A stretch of 64,000 bases of DNA from contig NZ_CP009278.1 of assembly GCF_000747525.1 (NCBI RefSeq), positions 1,736,001 to 1,800,000 on the forward strand, written 5' to 3'. This stretch comes from Sphingobacterium sp. ML3W (lineage in GTDB: Bacteria; Bacteroidota; Bacteroidia; Sphingobacteriales; Sphingobacteriaceae). Below, in pieces: positions 35,013-45,183 of this stretch. The notes beneath the pieces were generated by a model, which did no database searches, was not told where the DNA came from, and saw only the letters and a program-made list of their open reading frames with translations. Position numbers and translations under genes: made by a program. Every line of letters begins with the position of its first letter. Position 1 is the first letter of the stretch.

Positions 35013-35849
35013 ATGACAAGAGCAGAACTTATTCAGCAGATTAAACTAAAGAAGTCATTTCTTTGTGTTGGTTTGGACACCGATATCACTAAAATACCTA
35101 CGCATCTTCTAGGAGAGGAGGATCCTATTTATACTTTCAATAAGGCTATTATAGAGGCTACAGCAGATTTATGTGTTGCTTACAAGCCGAATATTGCATT
35201 TTATGAAAGTTACGGTATAAAAGGATGGCAATCTTTGCAAAAAACGTGGGAGGCTTTGCCTAAAGATTGCTTGAGCATAGCTGATGCAAAACGTGGTGAT
35301 ATTGGAAATACGTCGAAAATGTATGCACAAGCTTTTTTTGACGAAAAACAATCTGGCTTAGGATTTGATTCCATTACTATCGCTCCTTATATGGGAAATG
35401 ACTCGGTTACACCATTTTTGGATTTTGAAGGAAAGTGGGCAATTGTATTGGCACTGACATCAAATGAAGGGAGTCTAGATTTTCAGAATTTTAAAAATTC
35501 CGCTGGTTTACAGTTGTTTGAACAGGTTATCGATAAGGTAAATACTTGGGGAACGATCGAGAATTTGATGTATGTGGTAGGTGCTACGCGCGGAGAAGGA
35601 TTTGTTAAAATTCGGGAGCATGCACCAGATCACTTTTTGTTGGTACCAGGTGTTGGTGCTCAAGGAGGATCGCTTCAAGATGTTTGTCAATATGGTATGA
35701 ATAAGGATTGTGGTCTTTTAGTAAATAGTACTCGGGGTATTATTTATGCTTCAAAAGGTCTTGATTTTGCAGAAAAGGCCAGAGAGGAAGCTTTAAAATT
35801 GCAACAAGAAATGGAAATAGAATTGATAAAGGCTGGTATTATTGATTAA
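35013..35849 (+). CDS. pyrF: Orotidine 5'-phosphate decarboxylase (type 2)
   Basis: 278 residues, the longer subfamily. It makes UMP from OMP. The active-site motif [18 protein letters not shown] (Asp91, Lys93, Asp96) is intact. Other landmarks are [12 protein letters not shown] at the N-terminus and [16 protein letters not shown] in the phosphate-binding region. Last gene of the operon, followed by a strong terminator. Confidence 0.95.
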   Translation: MTRAELIQQIKLKKSFLCVGLDTDITKIPTHLLGEEDPIYTFNKAIIEATADLCVAYKPNIAFYESYGIKGWQSLQKTWEALPKDCLSIADAKRGDIGNTSKMYAQAFFDEKQSGLGFDSITIAPYMGNDSVTPFLDFEGKWAIVLALTSNEGSLDFQNFKNSAGLQLFEQVIDKVNTWGTIENLMYVVGATRGEGFVKIREHAPDHFLLVPGVGAQGGSLQDVCQYGMNKDCGLLVNSTRGIIYASKGLDFAEKAREEALKLQQEMEIELIKAGIID

Positions 35850-35862
35850 CAGCTACAATAAA

Positions 35863-35909
35863 ACAAAAAGTGCTTCATTTAACCCAAAATGAAGCACTTT
35901 TTGTTTTTA
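35863..35909 (+). terminator. Terminator after pyrF
   Basis: AAAAAGTGCTTCATTT and AAATGAAGCACTTTTT arms with a six-base loop and T-rich tail. Confidence 0.9.
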
Positions 35910-36001
35910 GCCTATTTATTTTTCTTCTAAAGGAGGATAAAAAGGGAGTATTTAAGCGTATTTAAGTCAAATTTCGATACTATAATTTCATATCAAATGT
36001 G

Positions 36002-36009
36002 TAACTTTG
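36002..36009 (+). promoter_or_regulatory. TAnnTTTG box four bases before guaA
   Basis: TAACTTTG ends four bases before the guaA ATG at 36014, so the message may begin at the start codon. No purine riboswitch-like structure was recognised in the short upstream gap. Confidence 0.55.
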
Positions 36010-36013
36010 CGCC

Positions 36014-37564
36014 ATGCCAGAAAAAATTATAATTCTTGACTTTGGTTCGCAATACACGCAATTGATCGCGCGTCGTGTAAGAGAACTTAATGTGTATTGT
36101 GAAATTCACCCTTTCAACAAATTACCTGAATTTGATGAGACTGTAAAAGGAGTAATCCTTTCAGGAAGTCCATCTTCAGTGAGACAAGAGAATGCACCAC
36201 AAATTGATTTTAAATCAATTCAGGAGCGTTTCCCTTTATTAGGCGTTTGTTATGGTGCACAATATATCGCTCAAAAATCAGGAGGTGAAGTTTTACCTTC
36301 GGAGATTCGTGAATACGGACGTGCCAATTTGCAATTTGTGAATGCTGAGAATGAATTATTAGCAGGTGTACCGGTACAATCTCAGGTATGGATGTCACAT
36401 GGTGATACCATCAAAGAGGTTCCTTCAAATTTTGAAATTATCGCGAGTACTGATAAAGTTCGAGTTGCAGCTTACCATATTGTTGGTACAAAAACTTACG
36501 GTATTCAGTTCCACCCAGAAGTTACTCACAGTACAGATGGAGCAGTTTTGTTGAAAAACTTTGTCGTTAACATTTGTGGATGTGCTCAAGAGTGGACTCC
36601 TGATGCATTTGCAGAAACTAGTGTTGCATCATTGAAAGCACAATTGGGTGATGATCACGTTATTTTAGCATTATCTGGCGGTGTCGATTCTACTGTTGCA
36701 GCTGTATTATTGCACCAAGCAATTGGGAAAAATTTACATTGTATATTTGTAGACCACGGTTTGTTACGTAAAGATGAATTCGAACAGGTATTGGATTCGT
36801 ATAAAAACATGGGCCTTAATATCAAAGGCATAAATGCAAAAGAGTTATTCTTCGGTCGTTTAGCTGGTGTTTCTGATCCAGAGCAAAAACGTAAAATCAT
36901 TGGAAATTCATTTATTGATGTATTTGATGAGGCTGCGAAGGAAATTCAAAAAGAATTACCTGAAGGTGTTGAAGCAAAATGGTTAGGTCAAGGTACTATT
37001 TATCCTGATATTATTGAATCAGTATCGGTAAATGGCCCATCTGCAACGATTAAATCGCATCATAATGTTGGCGGATTGCCAGATTATATGAAATTGAAAG
37101 TGGTTGAGCCTTTGAAAGCTTTATTTAAAGATGAGGTAAGACGTGTTGGTAAAACATTAGGTGTTGATCCAGCTATCCTTGGGAGACATCCTTTTCCTGG
37201 ACCTGGCTTGGGAATTCGTATCTTAGGTGATATTACCGAAGACCGTGTTCGTATTGTGCAAGAAGCTGATGATATTTACATTCGTAATTTAAAAGAAGCG
37301 GGTTGGTATGATAAAGTTTGGCAAGCTGGCACGATTTTTCTTCCAGTTCGTTCAGTAGGCGTTATGGGTGATGAACGTACATATGAGCATGTCGTTAGTT
37401 TACGTGCAGTAGGTTCATTAGACGGTATGACTGCAGATTGGATTCACTTACCCTATGACTTATTGGCTAAGATTTCAAATGAAATTATCAACCATGTCAA
37501 AGGCATTAATAGAGTTGTATATGATATCAGTTCAAAACCACCAGCTACGATTGAGTGGGAATAA
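36014..37564 (+). CDS. guaA: GMP synthase (glutamine-hydrolysing)
   Basis: 516 residues. It aminates XMP to GMP. The N-terminal glutaminase domain has the nucleophile in [12 protein letters not shown] (Cys79) and the His-Glu pair in [12 protein letters not shown]. The ATP-pyrophosphatase domain has the P-loop [15 protein letters not shown], and the C-terminal dimerisation domain closes with [16 protein letters not shown]. Its 3' end overlaps the start of the following lipoprotein gene, and an RsmB-like gene comes next. Confidence 0.97.
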   Translation: MPEKIIILDFGSQYTQLIARRVRELNVYCEIHPFNKLPEFDETVKGVILSGSPSSVRQENAPQIDFKSIQERFPLLGVCYGAQYIAQKSGGEVLPSEIREYGRANLQFVNAENELLAGVPVQSQVWMSHGDTIKEVPSNFEIIASTDKVRVAAYHIVGTKTYGIQFHPEVTHSTDGAVLLKNFVVNICGCAQEWTPDAFAETSVASLKAQLGDDHVILALSGGVDSTVAAVLLHQAIGKNLHCIFVDHGLLRKDEFEQVLDSYKNMGLNIKGINAKELFFGRLAGVSDPEQKRKIIGNSFIDVFDEAAKEIQKELPEGVEAKWLGQGTIYPDIIESVSVNGPSATIKSHHNVGGLPDYMKLKVVEPLKALFKDEVRRVGKTLGVDPAILGRHPFPGPGLGIRILGDITEDRVRIVQEADDIYIRNLKEAGWYDKVWQAGTIFLPVRSVGVMGDERTYEHVVSLRAVGSLDGMTADWIHLPYDLLAKISNEIINHVKGINRVVYDISSKPPATIEWE

Positions 37565-38810
37565 AATTGCTCTTGCAGTAGCATTGGCTTTAAGCCTTGC
37601 AAGCTGTACGACAAAAAAAATAGGCGTACTTCGCTCACCTTCTCAAAGAGGTGAGCAAGGTGCTGCTTCTAATAATAGTGGGATAACTACTGCTGAACAA
37701 GCAGAAGAAGCCAAAAAACTCGAAGCGGCTAAAGCGAGTGAAAATCTTAAAAGTCAAAAATCAATTGCTCTTCTTTTACCTTTTCAACTGAATCATATAG
37801 GTGGAATGCAGCCTACTGCTGAGGATATTAAAAGATCAGCTCTAGCGTTGGATTTTTATCAAGGTTTTCAATTGGGACTAGAAGAGCTAGGTGAGAAGGG
37901 TAGTAAATTTAATCTTCAGGTTATTGATTCTGAAGATGATAATTATAGAAACACCTCCTTAGCAACATCTTCTTCTGTGAAAAATGCGAACCTAATCGTG
38001 GGACCGATTTATCCAAAAGAGATTAGAGCATTTTCACGAGCGATTCAAGATAAAAATACGTTACAAATTTCTCCTTTAGCAGCGACTTTGGCTTCAGAAT
38101 TCGAAGTTTCAAATTTAGTGTCTTTAACTCCTTCTATTCGAGTTCATTCTGAATTAATGGCCAAGTATGTAGCCAAGCAATTTGCTTTAGGGGATGTTGT
38201 ATTGGTTTATGATATACAGGACGCTGATAGTAAACAGTTTTTAGACAGTTTTATGTCTGAAGCGCTGGGCTATAATAAAGATCTACAAATTAAAGTAGTG
38301 AATTCTATAGCTGAATTGAATGATAATCTAGTAGCAACTGGTAACAACCATATTGTTTGTGGTACAACAAATAGAAATCAAATTAGGACATTGTTAGCAA
38401 ACATGGATGTGCAAACGACTGAATTTGGTTACGGGTTTAAATTGTACGGTCATCCAAATTGGGCTAAATTGTCATTTGAAGATTACATGTATATGGATCG
38501 TTACGAATTGACGTTGACTACCTCTACATTGGTCGATGAAAGAGCTGAAAAAACCCGCAAATTCGATTATAATTATAAAACTAAATTCCAAGTTGCTGCA
38601 TCAGATTTTTCTTATAAAGGATATGACGCCGCTATTTATTTTGGTGGTCTTCTATCCAAATACGGTACAGACTATGTACAGTATCTCGTGAAGGAATCGT
38701 ACTCTGGAATAAGCAATGATTTTAGTTTTGATTATTTTCCGAAATGGGGCTATGTGAACAGGGGAATTAGATTTATAGTATATCGTAATAATAGTTTTGT
38801 TAGAAAATAA
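37521..38810 (+). CDS. Lipoprotein with a type 1 periplasmic-binding-protein (LivJ-like) fold
   Basis: About 429 residues from the ATG at 37521, overlapping guaA by 44 bases. A TTG at 37551 in the same frame would give a shorter, more typical lipoprotein signal. The signal [13 protein letters not shown] has a clear lipobox, so Cys is lipidated. After a linker, [15 protein letters not shown] and [32 protein letters not shown] are the first lobe of a Leu/Ile/Val-type binding fold, and [24 protein letters not shown] belongs to the second strand-helix set. No ABC permease or ATPase gene is adjacent, so an orphan binding or cell-envelope role, as in LpoA-like proteins, is possible. Confidence 0.8.
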   Translation: MISVQNHQLRLSGNKIALAVALALSLASCTTKKIGVLRSPSQRGEQGAASNNSGITTAEQAEEAKKLEAAKASENLKSQKSIALLLPFQLNHIGGMQPTAEDIKRSALALDFYQGFQLGLEELGEKGSKFNLQVIDSEDDNYRNTSLATSSSVKNANLIVGPIYPKEIRAFSRAIQDKNTLQISPLAATLASEFEVSNLVSLTPSIRVHSELMAKYVAKQFALGDVVLVYDIQDADSKQFLDSFMSEALGYNKDLQIKVVNSIAELNDNLVATGNNHIVCGTTNRNQIRTLLANMDVQTTEFGYGFKLYGHPNWAKLSFEDYMYMDRYELTLTTSTLVDERAEKTRKFDYNYKTKFQVAASDFSYKGYDAAIYFGGLLSKYGTDYVQYLVKESYSGISNDFSFDYFPKWGYVNRGIRFIVYRNNSFVRK

Positions 38811-38813
38811 AAA

Positions 38814-39983
38814 ATGAGTGATTTTAGTGAAAAAAGAGTACAGCAGCAAATTCGTAATTTTGAAAGAGCACTGGATGGTTATGAAGGGAATGAGCCGTTT
38901 GCACGTTATCTCACTTCATTTTTTAAAATAAACAAGCAAATGGGCTCAAAAGACCGTAAATGGACTTCCCGTTTGTGTTATAATTTTTTTAGATTAGGAA
39001 AGGGTGCAAAACAGCTTTCGCAACAAAAAAGACTTGTCATCGCTGAGTATTTATGTGAAAAAGAAAGCCCTCTTGTTTCATTGTTTGAACCGGAATGGAA
39101 TTTGGATTTGACATTAGAAGAGAAATTAACTTTTCTACAGGACCAGAATTTATTGCTCTTGGAAGATGTTTTTCCATTTACTAATAAGCTATCGCCAGCA
39201 ATCGATCAAAATATTTTTATTCAAAGTCTGTTTATCCAACCCGATTTATTCATTCGCGTAAAGAAAGGTAAAGAAAAGTTTGTGAAAGCTATTTTTGAAG
39301 CTGAGCAGATTATTTATCACTTTATCTCCGATCAAACTATTGCTTTGGCTAATGGTACCTCTTTGCAAAGATTCAAAGATTTGGAAGGTGTGATTGAGGT
39401 GCAAGACCTTTCTTCACAACGTACTGTTGAATTTATGAGTGCTTTTCCTAAAGAAAACTGGTGGGATGCATGTGCAGCCTCAGGTGGTAAGGCATTATTG
39501 TTTCTTGATAAATATCCAACAACAAATCTGATGGTGTCCGATATTCGTATGAGTATTTTGCGTAATCTTGATGAACGTTTTGAAAGGGCTGGAATCCAAA
39601 ATTATCGCAAGAAGATAGTCGATTTGACGAAAGATACAACACCTATTTTAGGAGCGGAGCTTTTCGATGGAATTATTGTAGATGCTCCTTGTACGGGGTC
39701 TGGTACCTGGGGACGAAGCCCTGAGAATATCAGTTATTTTAATGCGAAAAAGATTGAAGATTTTTCTGCTTTGCAAAAAGATATCGTTAAAAATGCTTCG
39801 TTGCATCTGAAAGCTGGAAAACCTTTGGTTTATATCACTTGTTCGGTTTTTGAAAAAGAAAACGAGGATGTTATTGACTATATCCAAAAAGAATTGGGCT
39901 ATACACTAGACTCATATAAAGTGTTAAAAGGATATACTGAAAAAGCAGATAGTATGTTTGTAGCCCGCTTAATTAAACTGTAA
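38814..39983 (+). CDS. RsmB-like (NOL1/NOP2/Sun family) RNA 5-methylcytosine methyltransferase
   Basis: 389 residues, three bases behind the lipoprotein gene. The SAM domain shows WWDACAASGGKALLFLDKYP, then IIVDAPCTGSGTWGRSPEN (motif IV, catalytic Cys), then VYITCSVFEKENEDVI (motif VI, second Cys). The N-terminal helical part resembles the NusB-like domain of RsmB, which modifies C967 of 16S rRNA. The exact target is inferred. A hairpin terminator follows. Confidence 0.88.
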   Translation: MSDFSEKRVQQQIRNFERALDGYEGNEPFARYLTSFFKINKQMGSKDRKWTSRLCYNFFRLGKGAKQLSQQKRLVIAEYLCEKESPLVSLFEPEWNLDLTLEEKLTFLQDQNLLLLEDVFPFTNKLSPAIDQNIFIQSLFIQPDLFIRVKKGKEKFVKAIFEAEQIIYHFISDQTIALANGTSLQRFKDLEGVIEVQDLSSQRTVEFMSAFPKENWWDACAASGGKALLFLDKYPTTNLMVSDIRMSILRNLDERFERAGIQNYRKKIVDLTKDTTPILGAELFDGIIVDAPCTGSGTWGRSPENISYFNAKKIEDFSALQKDIVKNASLHLKAGKPLVYITCSVFEKENEDVIDYIQKELGYTLDSYKVLKGYTEKADSMFVARLIKL

Positions 39984-40004
39984 TCTTGTAAGATATTATA
40001 TCAT

Positions 40005-40040
40005 AAGCCATCTGTAGAAATACAGATGGCTTTGTTTTTT
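40005..40040. terminator. Bidirectional terminator after the RsmB-like gene
   Basis: AAGCCATCTGTA and TACAGATGGCTT arms with a four-base loop and T run, between convergent genes. Confidence 0.85.
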
Positions 40041-40067
40041 TAATTATATTGTGAATGGCTTTATTTA

Positions 40068-40541
40068 TTATTCGCACTTGCTTGGTACTACAAGTACGGG
40101 GCATGTTGCTTTTCTAATTACGGCCTCGGAAACAGATCCAGATATAAAGTGGTCGAAGCCAGTTCGGCCATTGGAACCCATTACAATCAAATCTGCAGAC
40201 CACTCATGTGATGTGGCTAATATTTCCTCTTTCACAGATCCTATCCTGTTGAATAGGAAAACTTCATTTGCTTTATCAAATTCTTTTCCCAGTTGCTCTA
40301 AGTATTTTTGAGCATTTTGTTGTTCTATTTCAGATACCTCGGGTATTATGATGGGCTGTTGACCCAATAATGGATCAGCACCGTAGCTTGCGGGTGAGGT
40401 GGGGGAAGTTACTGTTACTAGAGCGACCGATGCCTCAAATTTATTAACCATTTCTTTGGCATAAGTGATTGCTTTATGTGAACATGGTTCATCGTCCACA
40501 GCAACTAATATTCTTGTTATTTTTACGACATTGGTATCCAT
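40068..40541 (-). CDS. Universal stress protein (UspA family)
   Basis: 157 residues, one Usp domain. It begins KITRILVAVDDEPCSHKAITYA and ends with the nucleotide-binding signature DLIVMGSNGRTGFDHFISGSVSEAVIRKATCPVLVV (GxxGx9GS present), so ATP binding is likely. Usp proteins accumulate under growth arrest, with poorly defined activity. Monocistronic, divergent from the NlpC/P60 gene. Confidence 0.93.
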   Translation of the reverse strand: MDTNVVKITRILVAVDDEPCSHKAITYAKEMVNKFEASVALVTVTSPTSPASYGADPLLGQQPIIIPEVSEIEQQNAQKYLEQLGKEFDKANEVFLFNRIGSVKEEILATSHEWSADLIVMGSNGRTGFDHFISGSVSEAVIRKATCPVLVVPSKCE

Positions 40542-40609
40542 GGTTGTTATATTAAGTTTATATTCGTATTTAATAATAACTTGAATATACGCTTTTTTGT
40601 TTTAGAAAT

Positions 40610-41377
40610 ATGGAATACGGAATTTGTAATTTAACAATTGTTCCCCTTCGTGCAGATGAGGCACATCGTAGTGAAATGGTTTCACAAGTGCTGTTTGGTG
40701 AAGCGTTTGAAATACAAATGAAATCGAAGGAATGGACAAAGGTTTGTATGATTGCTGATGGTTATACTGGTTGGATTCAAAATGGCCAGTTTTTAACCCT
40801 TAATGAAACGCAATACCAAGACTACCTTTCCCTGGATAAAGAATACGTTGGTTTTGAAGGAGGTTTTTTAACAAATGGTGAATTTCGTATTGAACTATTG
40901 CACGGAACTGTTATTAGGAAAGATTTCGCTTATCTTAACGATAGAAGATTGAAGCAATTTGTAGTACCGCATGCCCCTATTGATCAAACAAGTTTTCAAC
41001 TTGAGGTGAGTTTACTCGCTAAGCGGTATTGGGAGGTGCCTTACCTGTGGGGAGGACGTTCGAAATTTGGTATTGATTGTTCTGGTTTTGCGCAATTAAT
41101 CTATCAATCCTTTGGGCATGCCTTACCACGAGATGCGTATCAACAAGCGGAGTTAGGGCATACGGTGGACTTTTTGTCAGAAATTGAAAACGGAGATCTG
41201 GCATTTTTTGACAATGAGCAGGGGAGAATCAATCATGTGGGTATCCTATTGGATTCGGAAACAATCATACATGCTTCCGGCCGTGTACGAATAGACAGCA
41301 TGGATCAGGAAGGGATATTTAACAAAGAGTTGAATAAATACACACATAAATTACGCATCATTAAGCGTTATATATAA
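40610..41377 (+). CDS. NlpC/P60 cell-wall endopeptidase with SH3 domains (C40)
   Basis: 255 residues. An N-terminal bacterial SH3-like region (about 1-115, CNLTIVPLRADEAHRSEMVSQVLFGE) binds the wall, then the C40 domain has Cys157 in IDCSGFAQLIYQSFG, the histidine in RINHVGILLDS and the third polar residue in ETIIHASGRVRID. It cuts gamma-D-Glu-diamino-acid bonds in peptidoglycan stem peptides. No signal peptide is seen, as in YkfC-like recycling enzymes, so it may act in the cytoplasm on imported peptides. Own terminator downstream. Confidence 0.9.
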   Translation: MEYGICNLTIVPLRADEAHRSEMVSQVLFGEAFEIQMKSKEWTKVCMIADGYTGWIQNGQFLTLNETQYQDYLSLDKEYVGFEGGFLTNGEFRIELLHGTVIRKDFAYLNDRRLKQFVVPHAPIDQTSFQLEVSLLAKRYWEVPYLWGGRSKFGIDCSGFAQLIYQSFGHALPRDAYQQAELGHTVDFLSEIENGDLAFFDNEQGRINHVGILLDSETIIHASGRVRIDSMDQEGIFNKELNKYTHKLRIIKRYI

Positions 41378-41415
41378 AAAAGGGAGAGGTCTCTATTAAG
41401 ACCTCTCCCTTTTCA
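41376..41415. terminator. Bidirectional terminator
   Basis: AAAAAGGGAGAGGTC and GACCTCTCCCTTTTC arms between the convergent NlpC and outer-membrane protein genes. Confidence 0.85.
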
Positions 41416-41430
41416 TATATTCAAAAATGA

Positions 41431-42060
41431 TTAGAATTTGAAAGTCAAACCAAATTTAGCAGTATCAAAGAAGTTGTTGAAACTGTTGATGTTTGCGTTA
41501 AAAGCGTTTGAAGACTTGCCGCCGTCTGCTTTAGCTGTTCCAAATGATACTAAGTCTGTCAAACCAAAGTTGATAGCAATATTTTCAGTAACAAAGTAAT
41601 TAACACCTAATCCAGCACCAGCACCAAAACCTTTAATTTTAGGAACGTCTAACGTAGATGTGCCATCATTTATTTCACCAGTTGCTTGTTGGTAACCAGC
41701 TGCCAATTGAGCATAAGTTTTAAAACGTGAACCTAGATCTAAGAAGTAGTAACGACCATAAGCGCCAATTCCAAAGTTGCTTACTTTATCGTAAGTATCA
41801 CTAGTACCCATATAATTCGTGTTTTTTTCGTTACCGAAATTGAAATCTAATCCAACAGCAATTTTATCAGATACGAAATAACCTACAGAAGGATTGAAGT
41901 TGAACGTACTTGTTTTTTCTTTTGTAGTCTTATCATTTGTTGTGTTTGCAGAGAAATTTCCCTCTACAATAAAGTCCGTTTTTTTGAAACCAAATTCTTG
42001 CGCTTGAGAAGCAAATGTTAAACCAGCTACAGCAGTTAATGTAAGTAATAATTTTTTCAT
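41431..42060 (-). CDS. Outer-membrane beta-barrel protein
   Basis: 209 residues from the ATG at 42060 (MKKLLLTLTAVAGLTFASQA, a clear signal peptide). The rest alternates hydrophobic and polar residues in eight or so amphipathic strands (FIVEGNFSAN, STFNFNPSVGYFVSDKIAVGLDF, NFGIGAYGRYYF, NIAINFGLTDLVSFG) and ends KFGLTFKF with the terminal phenylalanine that the BAM machinery needs. This is the OmpA/OmpW-size porin-like barrel family (PF13505). The ligand is unknown. An in-frame ATG ten codons upstream was rejected because it precedes the signal peptide. Confidence 0.9.
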   Translation of the reverse strand: MKKLLLTLTAVAGLTFASQAQEFGFKKTDFIVEGNFSANTTNDKTTKEKTSTFNFNPSVGYFVSDKIAVGLDFNFGNEKNTNYMGTSDTYDKVSNFGIGAYGRYYFLDLGSRFKTYAQLAAGYQQATGEINDGTSTLDVPKIKGFGAGAGLGVNYFVTENIAINFGLTDLVSFGTAKADGGKSSNAFNANINSFNNFFDTAKFGLTFKF

Positions 42061-42374
42061 TTTTTGTAATTTGTTTTTTAAAATCAACAATCAAACCTTT
42101 TGACTATTTAACTTATATTATCAATATGGATACCAAAGCGCTTTAAAATTGTCATGAAAATGTACGAAGAATTTGATAAAACTATAATGTAATCGCAATC
42201 AGCAACTTGTATTTCGCTTTATTTTTGCTGAAATTTAAAAATATGATTGGCTATTTTTTAGATTCGGCAAACATATGACTATTTGTGTTAATTTGTCAGT
42301 TTGTAGGGTGGCACAAAAAAAGACCATATGTCAGTGCTGACATATGGTCTTGTATATTATTTTAAATTTATTAT
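42061..42374. other. 314-base intergenic stretch
   Basis: It holds the dnaJ terminator (42312-42352). On the minus strand before the barrel gene an AAGGTTTG sequence 30-40 bases upstream of the ATG is a weak promoter candidate. Nothing else recognised. Confidence 0.5.
42312..42352 (-). terminator. Terminator after dnaJ
   Basis: AGACCATATGTCA and TGACATATGGTCT arms with a four-base loop, followed on the minus strand by seven T. Confidence 0.92.
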
Positions 42375-43532
42375 TTAGTCAAAATATTCTTTGATACGTT
42401 CGAAGAATGATTTTTCTGACTTGCCTGGTTGAGGCTTGAAATTTGGTGATTCTTTTAATTTTTCTAAGATTTCTTTCTCATCAGAAGAAACAGCCTTCGG
42501 AGTCCAGATATTTACATAAATAAGTTGATCTCCTTTGTGATATGAATTGACTTCAGGAATACCCTTACCTTTTAATCTTAATATTTTACCAGCTTGAGTT
42601 CCTGGGTCTATCTTAATTTTTGCTTTACCATCAATAGTTGGAACTTCAACACTTGTTCCTAATGTAGCATCTACAAAATTGATATATAAATCATAAATGA
42701 CATTAAGACCATCCCTTTTTAATGCTTCATGAGGTATTTCTTCAATGAGAATAATAAGGTCTCCAGCAATACCGCCACGAGGAGCCGCATTACCTTTACC
42801 GCTCATTGACAATTGCATTCCTTCACTTACTCCTGCTGGGATATTGATTGCAATCGTTTCTTCGCCTCTTTCTAAGCCTTCACCTCTACATGTTGTACAT
42901 TTTGCAGTAATTTCTACACCTTCTCCATTACAAGTAGGGCAGGTGCTTGTAGTTTGCATTTGTCCTAAAATAGTATTGGTAACACGGCGTACAGATCCTG
43001 AACCACCACAAGTATTACAAGTATGGAAAGATGATTTATCTTTAGCACCATTTCCATCACAGGTATGGCAGCTAACTTGTTTATTTACTTTAACTTTTTT
43101 CTCAACACCTTTAGCAATTTCCTCTAGTGTCAATTTAACTTTAATGCGAAGATTCGTTCCTCTAGCAACGCGACGGCCGCCTCTAGAGCCTCCGCCACCA
43201 CCACCGAAGAAACTTTCGAAAGGATGACCACCACCACCAAATATATCTCCAAATTGACTAAATATGTCGTCCATATTCATGCCACCACCGTAACCACCAC
43301 CGGAAGCAGAGTTGCCCGCATGACCAAATTGATCATAGCGTTGTTTTTTCTGAGGATTGCTCAAAACATCATATGCTTCGGCGGCCTCTTTAAATTTTTC
43401 TTCAGCTTCATGATCCCCAGGGTTTTTGTCTGGGTGATACTTTACGGCTAGTTTACGATAGGCAGATTTGATCTCTTTTTCATCTGCACCACGAGCTACA
43501 CCTAATATATCGTAATAATCTCTTTTTGACAT
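42375..43532 (-). CDS. dnaJ: Chaperone DnaJ (Hsp40)
   Basis: 385 residues. J domain (about 4-70) with the HPD tripeptide in [11 protein letters not shown], then a Gly/Phe-rich linker (about 73-130), then four zinc-finger repeats [27 protein letters not shown] and CTTCRGEGL, then the substrate-binding beta domains. It stimulates the DnaK ATPase and delivers unfolded clients. It follows grpE by ten bases. dnaK is not in the window. Confidence 0.97.
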   Translation of the reverse strand: MSKRDYYDILGVARGADEKEIKSAYRKLAVKYHPDKNPGDHEAEEKFKEAAEAYDVLSNPQKKQRYDQFGHAGNSASGGGYGGGMNMDDIFSQFGDIFGGGGHPFESFFGGGGGGSRGGRRVARGTNLRIKVKLTLEEIAKGVEKKVKVNKQVSCHTCDGNGAKDKSSFHTCNTCGGSGSVRRVTNTILGQMQTTSTCPTCNGEGVEITAKCTTCRGEGLERGEETIAINIPAGVSEGMQLSMSGKGNAAPRGGIAGDLIILIEEIPHEALKRDGLNVIYDLYINFVDATLGTSVEVPTIDGKAKIKIDPGTQAGKILRLKGKGIPEVNSYHKGDQLIYVNIWTPKAVSSDEKEILEKLKESPNFKPQPGKSEKSFFERIKEYFD

Positions 43533-43542
43533 CTTTTTTATC

Positions 43543-44079
43543 TTATTGACCTATAATTACCTTTGCATGACGGATTACTTTATCATTTAAATAGTAACCT
43601 TTTTCAATGACATCAACTACTTTGTTCTTTAAATCTGGAGTAGGGGCTGGGATAGCTGTAATTGCTTCTTGTAAATCCGCATCGAAATCTAGACCTAATA
43701 CTTCCATCTCTTTTAACCCCTGTTGTTCTAGAGTTTGTCTGAATTTATTATTGACGATATCAATGCCTGTTTTTAAAGATTCTATATCTGTTGCCGTTTC
43801 CATTGCTTTTAAAGCTCTGTCAAAGTCGTCTACTGTTGATAGTAATTTTGTGATAACATCTTTTCCTGCAGATTGGATTAGTTCAACGCGTTCCTTACTC
43901 GTACGTTTTCTATAATTGTCAAATTCTGCAGATAAACGTATATATTTATCTTTTGATTCTGCTAATTCTGCAGTTAATTTTTCCTCAACAGATAGTTCAA
44001 TTGTTTCTTCTTGATTTTCCGTTGTATTATCCTCAATAGGATCTTGAATAGTCTCGTTATTTTTCTCTTGTTCGCTCAT
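43543..44079 (-). CDS. grpE: Nucleotide exchange factor GrpE
   Basis: 178 residues. The first 35 residues are acidic and disordered, followed by a long coiled coil (about 35-95, with [24 protein letters not shown]) and the C-terminal beta-head ([25 protein letters not shown], then [24 protein letters not shown]). It releases ADP from DnaK. First gene of the grpE-dnaJ pair. No CIRCE or sigma-32 site was recognised upstream. Confidence 0.96.
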   Translation of the reverse strand: MSEQEKNNETIQDPIEDNTTENQEETIELSVEEKLTAELAESKDKYIRLSAEFDNYRKRTSKERVELIQSAGKDVITKLLSTVDDFDRALKAMETATDIESLKTGIDIVNNKFRQTLEQQGLKEMEVLGLDFDADLQEAITAIPAPTPDLKNKVVDVIEKGYYLNDKVIRHAKVIIGQ

Positions 44080-44152
44080 TTCTTCTAAATTCTATGTTGG
44101 AAACTAATGTTCTGTCTTTAAAATTTAAGTACAGTCAAAGTTGTTGCCAAAA

Positions 44153-44209
44153 TGAAAAAATCCGACAGCTTGTCAGTAACCATGTAATTGGACTAACAAA
44201 ATGTCGGAT
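44153..44209 (-). terminator. Terminator after ftsE
   Basis: ATCCGACA (44160-44167) pairs with TGTCGGAT (44202-44209), and on the minus strand the stem is followed by six T. The 34-base loop contains a second small stem. Confidence 0.7.
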
Positions 44210-44237
44210 GATAAGGATTTATGTCAGTATTGACAGC

Positions 44238-44918
44238 TTATATCTCTACCTGATCTACAAGTACGCCATCGGCGGTTTTGATGATGCGTGCTGGCATATT
44301 GCGGATGATTTGGTAATCATGTGTTGCCATTAAAATAGCAGTACCTGAAGATGCGATATCACGTAAAAGCAATACAATTTCTTCTGAAGTTGCCGGGTCT
44401 AGATTTCCTGTTGGCTCATCAGCCAATATAATTTCGGGATTGTTCAATAGTGCACGTGCTATCACGATACGTTGCTGTTCACCTCCCGAAAGTTCATGTG
44501 GCATTTTTTTTAATTTAGAACGAAGTCCCACTTTTTCTAGCACATCAAGCATGCGATGTTCAATTTGAGTTCTATCTTTCCAACCAGTTGCTCTTAGCGC
44601 AAACTCTAGATTCTTTTCTACTGAACGGTCGGACAAAAGATGAAAGTCTTGAAATACAATCCCTAATTTACGTCTCAAATAAGGTACATCATTTTCATGT
44701 AGTTTTTTGAGATCAAATCCTGCAATTAATCCTTCACCGTTTCCAATGTATAAATCGCCGTAGATGATTTTAAGTAAACTACTTTTTCCACTTCCTGATT
44801 GGCCAATGAGATAAAGAAATTCTCCCTTATTGATATTCAAATTCACATTGGATAAAACCAAGTGTTTTTGTTGGTAGATATCGACGTTTTTTAATGTGAT
44901 TACTGTATTTCCAGACAT
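44238..44918 (-). CDS. ftsE: Cell division ATP-binding protein FtsE
   Basis: 226 residues. An ABC ATPase: Walker A GQSGSGKSSLLK (about 39-50), Q loop VFQDFHLLSD, signature LSGGEQQRIVIARAL, Walker B EIILADEPTGNLDP and H loop MATHD. The sequence around VFQDFHLL and SVEKNLEFALRATGW is FtsE-like rather than an export ABC. FtsE-FtsX couples the divisome to peptidoglycan hydrolases. ftsX is not adjacent. A 67-residue gene lies four bases upstream. Confidence 0.93.
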   Translation of the reverse strand: MSGNTVITLKNVDIYQQKHLVLSNVNLNINKGEFLYLIGQSGSGKSSLLKIIYGDLYIGNGEGLIAGFDLKKLHENDVPYLRRKLGIVFQDFHLLSDRSVEKNLEFALRATGWKDRTQIEHRMLDVLEKVGLRSKLKKMPHELSGGEQQRIVIARALLNNPEIILADEPTGNLDPATSEEIVLLLRDIASSGTAILMATHDYQIIRNMPARIIKTADGVLVDQVEI

Positions 44919-44922
44919 TGAA

Positions 44923-45126
44923 CTATAATTCTAATTTTTTTATTTGTCCAAATGGTAAATCCTTCACCATTTGCATAATGTATTCTGACTTATCTGCGAG
45001 ACCGATTTTTTCCAAAGATTTATCAGGTCGATCGACCCTGAAGTATGCTAATAGAGTGAATGAATCATCTCTTAATTGAACATAGTCTGGGATTTTGGCA
45101 ACTCCTTTTACTTTGATTATATACAT
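44923..45126 (-). CDS. Small conserved protein encoded before ftsE
   Basis: 67 residues, soluble and mildly acidic, with a beta-strand-rich N-terminus (MYIIKVKGVAKIPDYVQLRD) and a helical C-terminus. I do not recognise a family. It is real by three signs: it ends four bases before ftsE, it has a TAACTTTG box six bases before its ATG, and its codon use matches its neighbours. A role with FtsE is guesswork based on co-transcription. Confidence 0.7.
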   Translation of the reverse strand: MYIIKVKGVAKIPDYVQLRDDSFTLLAYFRVDRPDKSLEKIGLADKSEYIMQMVKDLPFGQIKKLEL

Positions 45127-45132
45127 GTATTA

Positions 45133-45140
45133 CAAAGTTA
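45133..45140 (-). promoter_or_regulatory. TAnnTTTG box six bases before the 67-residue gene
   Basis: TAACTTTG on the minus strand ends six bases before the ATG at 45126. Likely promoter for this gene and ftsE. Confidence 0.5.
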
Positions 45141-45183
45141 ATACTTTTTATTTCAAAACCCTTTTACGAATATAAGGCTATGT

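Noticed and set aside
42745..43227. 160-residue frame antisense to dnaJ
   Set aside because: Mirror of the dnaJ zinc-finger and Gly-rich codons; proline/serine-rich translation with no family likeness.
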